This document shows positions 18,900 to 25,570 of a stretch of 64,000 bases of DNA, in pieces. Source of the stretch: Bacteroidota bacterium (GTDB taxonomy: Bacteria > Bacteroidota > Bacteroidia > Chitinophagales > Chitinophagaceae). Each line of letters starts with the position of its first letter. Within the stretch, counting starts at the first letter, position 1. The stretch spans positions 1-64,000 of the forward strand of contig JAPLEH010000001.1 in the NCBI GenBank assembly GCA_026391455.1. Reading direction: 5' to 3'. The position numbers and the translations under genes were made by a program. Below the pieces are notes generated by a model. That model was not told where the DNA came from and did not search any database. It saw only the letters and a list, made by a program, of their open reading frames with translations.

Positions 18900-18952
18900 A
18901 TTGTGTTATACACTTATTATTTGTTTCTCTAAATCACTGTTTTCTTTTGGGG

Positions 18953-18985
18953 AGACAACCTATAGAGACAACCTATAGGTTGTCT
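18953..18985. repeat. 20-bp perfect palindrome with an extra direct half-site
   Basis: AGACAACCTATAGGTTGTCT (18966-18985) is completely self-complementary and is preceded directly by a copy of its first 13 bases (18953-18965). It lies in the 100-bp gap between nuoI and nuoJ. It could act as an RNA hairpin that adjusts expression within the operon, as an operator, or be a remnant of a repeat element. Confidence 0.5.
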
Positions 18986-18999
18986 TTACCTACACCGAT

Positions 19000-19476
19000 T
19001 TATTCCACCCCATCCATTATTTTCGACCCGGGTTTGTTGAGGACCTTGGTCAATTGATTTCTGTCAAATACACTGTGTTCAAATGTTTGTGCCATTTTGA
19101 TCGCATCTGAAGGGCAGGCTTCAATACACAAATTGCACATGGTACAGAGTTCTAGGTGATAGACCAGTTTGTCGATCGCCTTTTTCTTTTTCCCTTCTGC
19201 GTTCAGTTCGTTCTTAAAGATCACTTTGATCGTACCATTGGGACAAGCCAGCTCGCAGGCCTGGCAACCCGTACAACGATGTTCATTGTTTTCGTTGTGG
19301 GGCATCACCACTTCTCCTTTGAACCGTTCCGGCAGTTCCAGTGTATCCCGGTTATCCGGGTATTGCTGGGTAATGATCTCTTTATGATGGGTAAAATAAT
19401 AAAGCGTGCGCTTCATACCCACCAGCAGGGATCTGATGCCGGCCCAGATGTCTTTTATGTATTTGCCTATAAACAT
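19000..19476 (-). CDS. nuoI: NADH-quinone oxidoreductase subunit I (ferredoxin-like)
   Basis: A 158-residue subunit with the two [4Fe-4S] clusters N6a and N6b. Ligands are C68, C71, C74 and C78 (CTGCQACELACP), and C111, C114, C117 and C121 (CTMCNLCIEACP). The N-terminal amphipathic part attaches it to the membrane arm. In complexes that lack the NADH module, as this operon suggests, NuoI is the exposed entry point where ferredoxin is thought to dock. Gaps of about 100 bp on both sides hold repeats. Confidence 0.96.
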   Translation of the reverse strand: MFIGKYIKDIWAGIRSLLVGMKRTLYYFTHHKEIITQQYPDNRDTLELPERFKGEVVMPHNENNEHRCTGCQACELACPNGTIKVIFKNELNAEGKKKKAIDKLVYHLELCTMCNLCIEACPSDAIKMAQTFEHSVFDRNQLTKVLNKPGSKIMDGVE

Positions 19477-19480
19477 TTTA

Positions 19481-19584
19481 TTAAATGAATAATTAAGAAT
19501 TAAAAATTAAGAATGTGAACAGCCCGTTTTCTACCCCCGATTATTAATTCATAATTCATAATTCTTAACTCATAATTCATAATT
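19481..19584. repeat. AATTCATAATTC-type tandem repeat between nuoI and nuoH
   Basis: Imperfect units of attaagaatt and aattcataattc fill the 108-bp gap. Similar tracts occur at about 309-345 and 22166-22190. No gene, promoter or terminator can be made out. Confidence 0.65.
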
Positions 19585-20661
19585 TTAAAAGTGCCACCCC
19601 AAAATTGCCATCGCCGTTACCACCAGCAGGTTGATCATACTGATGGGTAATAAATATTTCCATTCCAGGTTCAGCAGTTGATCGATCCGCAGGCGCGGAA
19701 AGGTCCACCGGAACCACATGATAACAAATATGAGGAAGAACGTTTTTCCAAAAAACCAGATACTCGATGGTATATAATCCATCGCATGATTGAAACCGGT
19801 CCAGTTGCCAATATGAAAAGGCATCCAGCCCCCCAGGAACAAGGTAGCGCCGATTGAACAAACAATAAACACATTCACATATTCGGCCAGGAAGAAGAGG
19901 GCGAACTTCATACCTGAATATTCAGTATGAAAACCGGCAGTCAGTTCGGATTCCGCTTCGGCCAGATCGAAGGGGGCGCGGTTGGTTTCTGCCGTTACCG
20001 CAATGATGAATGTAATGAACGCAATGATCAGCGGGATATGGCCTTTGAAAATCCACCATCCATTCCGCTGCGATTCGATAATGTCGGATACCTGCAGGCT
20101 TCCGCTCATGACCACCACGGCGAGTACAGAAAGACCGGCAGATAATTCATAGCTCACGATCTGGGCCCCGCTGCGCATGGCACCCATCAGCGAATATTTA
20201 TTGTTGCTGGACCATCCCGCCATTAATATACTGATCACCATTAAGGAGGATACGGCTGATACATAGAGTACGCCGATATTGAGGTCCCAGAGTTGAAAAT
20301 TACTGGCAAATGCGATCGGTGCCAGGAGCAACATGGCTACGATCATTGCTATGAAGGGGGCAACGTTGAATAATAATTTATCCGCACCATCGGGGGTCAA
20401 TCCTTCTTTTACCAGCAGCTTGAGGGTGTCGGCCAGCGATTGAAGCATCCCTTTTGGACCCACACGATTGGGCCCGAGGCGGATCTGCATCCAGGCAGAT
20501 ACTTTCCGCTCCATGATCACCAATATCAGTCCCAGCATCGCAAACAAACCGATCACGGCCACGCCGGCGATCACCATTTCAATGATGAGCGTCCAGGTGG
20601 GGTTGAACTGGTTGCTTAACCAGTTGTGCAGTTCATTGGCGATATGTGCGAAACTCCACAT
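19585..20661 (-). CDS. nuoH: NADH-quinone oxidoreductase subunit H
   Basis: A membrane subunit at the quinone site. The start chosen is ATG at 20661 (358 residues); an in-frame ATG at 20700 would add 13 Lys/Ser-rich residues that derive from an intergenic repeat. About eight to nine helices are predicted. The motif AETNRAPFDLAEAESELTAG, with its acidic residues, is the conserved quinone-chamber loop. ERKVSAWMQIRLGPNRVGP near the N-terminus is also diagnostic. It lies directly after nuoD in the operon, exactly where nuoE, nuoF and nuoG would stand in a 14-gene operon. Confidence 0.95.
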   Translation of the reverse strand: MWSFAHIANELHNWLSNQFNPTWTLIIEMVIAGVAVIGLFAMLGLILVIMERKVSAWMQIRLGPNRVGPKGMLQSLADTLKLLVKEGLTPDGADKLLFNVAPFIAMIVAMLLLAPIAFASNFQLWDLNIGVLYVSAVSSLMVISILMAGWSSNNKYSLMGAMRSGAQIVSYELSAGLSVLAVVVMSGSLQVSDIIESQRNGWWIFKGHIPLIIAFITFIIAVTAETNRAPFDLAEAESELTAGFHTEYSGMKFALFFLAEYVNVFIVCSIGATLFLGGWMPFHIGNWTGFNHAMDYIPSSIWFFGKTFFLIFVIMWFRWTFPRLRIDQLLNLEWKYLLPISMINLLVVTAMAILGWHF

Positions 20662-20666
20662 GCGTT

Positions 20667-20727
20667 TTTTAGATTTTAGAATTTTTGATTTTAGATTCAT
20701 CGAAAATCTAAAACCGTCAATCTAAAA
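20667..20727. repeat. Inverted TTTTAGATT / AATCTAAAA repeats between nuoH and nuoD
   Basis: Several copies of ttttagatt and its complement lie head to head around 20700, forming a possible hairpin. A similar motif occurs at 41492-41520. On the minus strand this tract can be read as a 13-residue extension of NuoH. Confidence 0.6.
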
Positions 20728-20731
20728 TTGT

Positions 20732-21877
20732 TTATCGGTCTATATCCGGTATCACAAGATCCAGTGTGCCCATCATGGCTACCAGATCGCCGAGCTTACT
20801 GCCACGGGCGATATGGTCCAGTACGGATAAATTGGAAAATCCCGGCGAGCGGAATTTTATCCGGTAGGGCGTGGTGGTACCTTCACTTACTATGTACACA
20901 CCTAATTCCCCGCGGGCTGTTTCCACACGGGTATAAAATTCTCCTTTGGGTAATTTCAAAACGGCTTTTGTCTTGGCCTGGAATTCACCTTCGGGTATAT
21001 TATCGATCAATTGTTCGACGATCCGTATGGATTGCTGCATTTCGCGGATGCGTACCATGTACCGGGCAAAGGAATCACCACCGGTCTCGAGTACTTCATC
21101 AAATTCCACTTTGTCGTAGATCTCATAGGGATATAGCTTGCGGATATCACAACTTACTCCGCTTCCTCTTGCCGTGGGGCCGCTGCATCCATAGGATACT
21201 GCATCTGCTGCAGAGAGTACACCCACATTTTTCATCCGGCTTTGAAAGATCACATTGCCCGTTACCAGTTCATCGTATTCGTGAATCTTACGTTTATATA
21301 ATCCTAAAAACTCTTTTACACGGCGTTGAAAATTCGGATGAAGGTCATGCATCACACCACCCGGGACCATATAGTTCATGGTGAGGCGGGCCCCGCAGGT
21401 TTCTTCCATAATATCATTGATGGTCTCCCGTTCCCTGAACGCATGAAAGAAAGGGGTAAAGGCTCCAAGGTCCATGGCCATGGCACCCCACCAGAGTTCA
21501 TGGGAGGCAATGCGGGTGAGTTCGTCCATCAGTACGCGGATGGCTTGTGCGCGCGGAGGTATTTCCACCTGCAGTCCTTTTTCCACACACATCGCGCAGG
21601 CGTGGTTGTTGATATGGGCAGAGAGATAATCCATCCGGCTGGTCACATAAATGAATTGGCGGTAGCTGAGGCTTTCGCACATTTTTTCGATAGAACGGTG
21701 AATGTAGCCGAGATGAGGTTCTACTTTTTTGATAGTCTCTCCATTGAGGGTAATCACCAGGTGCAATACGCCATGGGTGGCCGGGTGTTGCGGCCCCACA
21801 TTGATGATGAGGTCACCATCACCGGCATTCAGCCCGCCGTTTGCATTGTCCTGTATGATTTCCGTTTCCCTGTACAT
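20732..21877 (-). CDS. nuoD: NADH-quinone oxidoreductase subunit D (49-kDa type)
   Basis: A 381-residue peripheral subunit that forms the quinone-reducing pocket with NuoB. The motif GPQHPATHGVLHL near residue 28 contains the conserved His that contacts quinone, and EPHLGYIHRSIEKMCE follows. It is not fused to NuoC: nuoC is a separate gene upstream. The 311-bp gap between nuoC and nuoD is unusually large for this operon and contains a MITE-like element and a hairpin. Confidence 0.96.
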   Translation of the reverse strand: MYRETEIIQDNANGGLNAGDGDLIINVGPQHPATHGVLHLVITLNGETIKKVEPHLGYIHRSIEKMCESLSYRQFIYVTSRMDYLSAHINNHACAMCVEKGLQVEIPPRAQAIRVLMDELTRIASHELWWGAMAMDLGAFTPFFHAFRERETINDIMEETCGARLTMNYMVPGGVMHDLHPNFQRRVKEFLGLYKRKIHEYDELVTGNVIFQSRMKNVGVLSAADAVSYGCSGPTARGSGVSCDIRKLYPYEIYDKVEFDEVLETGGDSFARYMVRIREMQQSIRIVEQLIDNIPEGEFQAKTKAVLKLPKGEFYTRVETARGELGVYIVSEGTTTPYRIKFRSPGFSNLSVLDHIARGSKLGDLVAMMGTLDLVIPDIDR

Positions 21878-21955
21878 TATAAATTAAAAAATCAAAAAGC
21901 AAAATTCCAAATTCCATCCCACCTCAAATGGGCTGTTTCATTTATAATTCTAAAC

Positions 21956-22095
21956 CATTGTTGTCCGGTAAAACTATTTATTAGTTTGAAAATCAATTCA
22001 GACCCCTCCCCAACCCCTCCCAAAAGGAGAGGGGCTAGAACCCGCTCTGGGGCAATGTTTCAGGGCTTTGCAAAAACTTTCCCCGGACAAAAATG
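21956..22095 (-). mobile_element. MITE-like element, copy 2, inside the nuo operon, 9-bp direct repeat
   Basis: A 140-bp element in opposite orientation to the copy at 5720-5900. The left end CATTGTTGTCCGG and the complement of the right end CATTTTTGTCCGG agree at 12 of 13 positions. It is flanked by the direct repeat attctaaac (21947-21955 and 22096-22104). Compared with copy 1 it lacks about 41 bp in the centre. It sits between nuoC and nuoD. Caution: attctaaa also belongs to the local low-complexity repeats, so this target duplication is less certain than that of copy 1. Confidence 0.7.
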
Positions 22096-22133
22096 ATTCT
22101 AAACTCTGCACTCTACCCTCTCCCCGGCTGTTC

Positions 22134-22165
22134 ACCTACCTGCGCTATCGCTACGGCAGGCAGGT
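22134..22165. repeat. REP-like hairpin ACCTACCTGC...GCAGGCAGGT
   Basis: A 10-bp stem with one mismatch around a 12-nt loop, next to MITE copy 2 in the nuoC-nuoD gap. The arm GGCAGGCAGG is shared with the palindrome at 7154-7173. Confidence 0.5.
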
Positions 22166-22188
22166 TCATAACTCTAAATTCATAATTC

Positions 22189-22662
22189 TCAAAGCCTGAT
22201 CATATTCACTGCATCCTCAAAATCCTTTCGCAACGGATTCTTGCCTTCCCAGCCATCGGGTAATATCAGTAACCGGAGATCGGGATGGTTGATAAAATTC
22301 ACCCCAAACATTTCATATACTTCCCGTTCGAGAAAATCGGCGCTTCTCCAAATATTGGATACTGTTTCCACTGCTGGTTTAGTCCGATCCAGTTTTACTT
22401 TTACCACCAGTGTATGCCGGTGTTTCGTAGAGCTTAGGTGATAGACCATGATGAGATGGTTCTTTGCCGCAGCGGTTTGCAGTCCGTCGATACAAGTAAG
22501 GCAAAAAAGATAATCGAAAAAGAGGTCCTCCAGATTACGGAGGGAAGATGCGAAGGAAGGCCATGCTTCTGGCGAAGTAACCGCGTTTACCCATTCTCCT
22601 TCTTCAAAGGCGATGTCAGGCAGCAGTTCAGTAATACGGGCTTTCAGTTCTTCGTTCAGCAT
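22189..22662 (-). CDS. nuoC: NADH-quinone oxidoreductase subunit C (30-kDa type)
   Basis: A 157-residue peripheral subunit. The diagnostic region is near the C-terminus: FLEREVYEMFGVNFINHPDLRLLILPDGWEG, followed by PLRKDFE. It packs against NuoD and NuoI and has no cofactor. It starts 2 bp after nuoB. The length is normal for the unfused form. Downstream the operon is interrupted by 311 bp of repeats before nuoD. Confidence 0.95.
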   Translation of the reverse strand: MLNEELKARITELLPDIAFEEGEWVNAVTSPEAWPSFASSLRNLEDLFFDYLFCLTCIDGLQTAAAKNHLIMVYHLSSTKHRHTLVVKVKLDRTKPAVETVSNIWRSADFLEREVYEMFGVNFINHPDLRLLILPDGWEGKNPLRKDFEDAVNMIRL

Positions 22663-22664
22663 GA

Positions 22665-23210
22665 TTAATCGTTATCCTTACGGATTTGTTCCCTGGTTAG
22701 TCCTTTTTTTATTTTTTCCTGCAAGGTGATGAGTGCATGGAGCAACGCTTCGGGCCGGGGCGGACATCCCGCCACATACACATCTACCGGTATCACATGG
22801 TCGGCCCCTTTTACTACCGAATAGGTATTATAAAAGAAAGGTCCACCGCTGATGGCGCAGGCACCCATGGCGATCACATATTTGGGATCAGCCATCTGGT
22901 CGTATAAACGTTTTAATACCGGGGCCATTTTATTTACAATAGTGCCGGCAATAATGATTACATCGGCCTGGCGTGGTGTGGCGCGGGCTACTTCAAAACC
23001 AAAACGCGAAAAATCATATTTGGCAGATGCAACGGCCATCATTTCGATACCACAACAACTTGTGGCAAACGTAAGCGGCCATAAGGAATTTGACCGGGCC
23101 CAGTTGATCACATCATCCAGCTTGCTGAGTACAATACCGCCACCCGGCAGGTCATGTACCTCACCCGGAAAATTCATTTTATTTTCTTGTTTTGCGGTCA
23201 TTGCGTTCAA
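22665..23210 (-). CDS. nuoB: NADH-quinone oxidoreductase subunit B (cluster N2)
   Basis: A 181-residue subunit that holds cluster N2, the last Fe-S centre before quinone. The tandem Cys pair C52-C53 ([12 protein letters not shown]), the later GACA motif and the [10 protein letters not shown] motif supply the four ligands. Conserved [18 protein letters not shown] lies between. It follows nuoA by 42 bp and precedes nuoC by 2 bp. All functional residues are intact, so the quinone-reducing end of the complex should work. Confidence 0.97.
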   Translation of the reverse strand: MNAMTAKQENKMNFPGEVHDLPGGGIVLSKLDDVINWARSNSLWPLTFATSCCGIEMMAVASAKYDFSRFGFEVARATPRQADVIIIAGTIVNKMAPVLKRLYDQMADPKYVIAMGACAISGGPFFYNTYSVVKGADHVIPVDVYVAGCPPRPEALLHALITLQEKIKKGLTREQIRKDND

Positions 23211-23252
23211 ACTACAGAATAAAATTGGTTTTATTAATAAGAGGACATTGTT

Positions 23253-23603
23253 TTATATCCACTTCAAGGCACCCTTTTTGTGTGCGTATAAAAAACCCAT
23301 GAATAATATAAAAAAGAAAATAACGATCTCGATCAGTGCCACCCAACCTACTGTTTTGGCCACTACGGCCCAGGGATACAGAAATACCAGTTCCACATCG
23401 AATATAAGAAAGATGAGGGCAAATAAATAGTAACCAACGTTCAACTGAACCCAAGTCTTTCCCTGTGTGGGAATGCCGCACTCGTATGGTTCGCCTTTCT
23501 GTTTGTTGGTGGTACCTTTCAGCACAAATTTTGACAGGAGTATGGCAATGCCGGAGAAGGCAATCGCTGCAGTAATGAGTACAATAAGAGAGGCAGCTCC
23601 CAT
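23253..23603 (-). CDS. nuoA: NADH-quinone oxidoreductase subunit A
   Basis: A 116-residue membrane protein with three helices. The loop between helices 1 and 2 has the conserved PYECGIPTQG, with the Cys used to monitor active and deactive forms in related complexes. The motif FLIFDVELVFLYPWAV in helix 2 carries the conserved acidic residues. It is the first nuo gene of the operon and starts 91 bp after the ferredoxin reductase-like gene. Confidence 0.95.
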   Translation of the reverse strand: MGAASLIVLITAAIAFSGIAILLSKFVLKGTTNKQKGEPYECGIPTQGKTWVQLNVGYYLFALIFLIFDVELVFLYPWAVVAKTVGWVALIEIVIFFFILFMGFLYAHKKGALKWI

Positions 23604-23694
23604 ATGCTGATTGATTTGTACGAATATAAGAACTATGCGTTAATATCCCGCATGATGGGTATCAATTTTTGGGATGTAACTGCTCACCCTTTTT

Positions 23695-24435
23695 TTATCC
23701 GTACAGCTCCAGGTGAATATCTTTTTTATCGTATCCCAGTGCTGTGATCCGCTCCCGGGCCTCATCCACCATATTTTTCCAGCCACAGAGATAGAACAGC
23801 GCTGCTGGTTTGTCTTTGCAAAGGGATTCGTATACGGCATGTACATAGCCCCTGTGTCCATCCCATTCTTCCCGGGAAAGAACCGGATGAAAATGAAAGG
23901 AGGGATAACGCTGTTCCAGTTCTTTTAATTCATCATAATATAACAGATCTTCCCGATGCCGGCAGCCGAAGATCAGGTGAATGGGATGATGGGGCGTATG
24001 ATGTTGAAAAATATGATGGAGCATACTGCGGAACGGCGCAATGCCCGTGCCGGTACAGATGAGAAAAAGATCCCGGTCGATCACATCCGGTAATTTAAAC
24101 ACCCCCTGGGGTCCGCGCAAAGTCAGTTCTGTACCCACTTGAACTTCTTCAAACAGGTAGGCTGTACCCACGCCGTCTTTTGCCTTTACAATGAGCAGTT
24201 CAAATTCATTGCTGCCATCGGGCCAGGAAGCGATGGAATAACTGCGCAAGCGTTTATTTACCTTTTCATGAATGGGCAGGTCGAGCGTCACAAACTGTCC
24301 TGGGGTAAAATCAAACCGTTCCAGTTCGGGTACCTGTATCCAAAATCGTTTGGTGTTGTGTGTATAATCTTCAATGCGGGTGATAATGCCTTTCCGCCAG
24401 GGTTGCAATGCCATATCAATGTATTGTTTTGCCAC
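23695..24435 (-). CDS. Ferredoxin--NADP reductase family flavoprotein
   Basis: A 246-residue FAD/NAD(P)H reductase of the FNR superfamily. The FAD-binding beta-barrel occupies residues 1-105 with RLRSYSIASWP as the flavin motif and GPQGVFKL just after. The NAD(P) domain starts at about 110 with LICTGTGIAPFRSML, and ends with YLCGWKNMVDEARERI and a short C-terminal tail. No ferredoxin or haem domain is attached. It is transcribed in the same direction as the nuo operon and ends 91 bp before nuoA. It may exchange electrons between NADPH and ferredoxin, which would suit a complex I without an NADH module. The physiological partner is inferred. Confidence 0.8.
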   Translation of the reverse strand: MAKQYIDMALQPWRKGIITRIEDYTHNTKRFWIQVPELERFDFTPGQFVTLDLPIHEKVNKRLRSYSIASWPDGSNEFELLIVKAKDGVGTAYLFEEVQVGTELTLRGPQGVFKLPDVIDRDLFLICTGTGIAPFRSMLHHIFQHHTPHHPIHLIFGCRHREDLLYYDELKELEQRYPSFHFHPVLSREEWDGHRGYVHAVYESLCKDKPAALFYLCGWKNMVDEARERITALGYDKKDIHLELYG

Positions 24436-24521
24436 CCGAATATAGGGAGGTATGAGCGAACGGCACTTTTGAGAAGGGGAATAATTACTGTGGGATACCG
24501 GGAAGACTTTACTGGGCTTAC

Positions 24522-25289
24522 TTAGCGAACTGGTTTTACCGGGTGATTGGCAATAAATAGTTTCCAGTCGCGAAAGGCTTTTTCTTCCGCAGCATCGAGC
24601 GTATCAGCCAATGGGATTACTTCAAAGGAAAGACGGAGTGTTTTGCCGCGTAATCCCGTTGGGGGGTAGGAAAATGTTTTGGTGAGCGGGCAGTCCATTT
24701 TTTCACTGAGTTTGCGGTCGATATTAAAAACGGTGCCCTGCCGGTCGCATCGAAAATAGCAGATGGTAAACTGAGGAATATTATTGGTATGGTAAACGGT
24801 TCGTAATCTTCGGAAGCGGACATGATTGATCACCGTGTCCGGTAAGGCGACCGGTTCTCCATCGTAGTTGATATGGCTGTTGCGTTTAAATAGCCATCCG
24901 CCCCAAACCGGCACAGTGTCGCGGTAAGAATAAGCGCCCATAAAACTGGTGGTATCGCCAAAGCGGGCAAATTCGTAGTAGTTATCAGCCCGAAGGTCAC
25001 TCACACGGTAGCAACGCAAGCGGTTTTCTTCTTTGTGTACAGAAGAGCTGTCCAGTATATGTAAATACCTCGCCTCTTCTACGGCAAAACTATCACGGTA
25101 CCAAATGGTATCGCTGAGATCCCAGTATGGCTTTTGCAAGGTTGTATCATAACCCGGATAATGAATGAGTCGCAGTTGAACCTTTTCAGCCGCTAATGTA
25201 GTTGTCGCCATATGCTTCAAATGACTACAACCTAAAAACAGAAAGGGTATAATACTGAGTAATGTGATGCGTTGTATTTGTATGTGCAT
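24522..25289 (-). CDS. Unknown lipoprotein
   Basis: A protein of 255 residues from ATG 25289; an in-frame ATG at 25331 lies before the signal peptide and is less likely. The N-terminus MHIQIQRITLLSIIPFLFLGC is a lipoprotein signal with lipobox FLGC, so the mature protein should be anchored to a membrane. The rest is rich in Tyr, Arg and Asp and predicts mostly beta strands. No known domain is recognised. It stands alone between the FNR-like gene and mfd, divergent from mfd. Confidence 0.65.
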   Translation of the reverse strand: MHIQIQRITLLSIIPFLFLGCSHLKHMATTTLAAEKVQLRLIHYPGYDTTLQKPYWDLSDTIWYRDSFAVEEARYLHILDSSSVHKEENRLRCYRVSDLRADNYYEFARFGDTTSFMGAYSYRDTVPVWGGWLFKRNSHINYDGEPVALPDTVINHVRFRRLRTVYHTNNIPQFTICYFRCDRQGTVFNIDRKLSEKMDCPLTKTFSYPPTGLRGKTLRLSFEVIPLADTLDAAEEKAFRDWKLFIANHPVKPVR

Positions 25290-25554
25290 ATAAAAATTAG
25301 GATGTTCAGTCATGTTATAGAAATACTTCACCGAACAAAAACAATTTAGTTGGGTCCATATTATTCAAAGGAATACCTGTTCCGTATTCAATATCACATT
25401 TCATGAATTTCATCATTTCTTCCGTGTCAGGTTTCAATCACATTACAAAATTAGGATTCTGTAGCAGACAAATTATAAAACGTTTATATATAAGTGTTTG
25501 TACAGATTGTAATAAACGTAATCAATTCATTCCCTTTCTTTTTTCCATCTGCTG

Positions 25555-25562
25555 TATCTTTG
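25555..25562 (+). promoter_or_regulatory. -7 promoter element TATCTTTG, 8 nt before the mfd start
   Basis: TATCTTTG matches the Bacteroidota -7 consensus TAnnTTTG and continues as CACCC. Only eight bases separate it from ATG 25571, so transcription would begin almost at the start codon. No clear -33 TTTG is visible. Confidence 0.6.
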
Positions 25563-25570
25563 CACCCTTC

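Noticed and set aside
25403-25570. 56-residue N-terminal extension of Mfd
   Set aside because: This part translates the promoter region, including TATCTTTG; known Mfd proteins start close to MRAKDLLELF-like residues.
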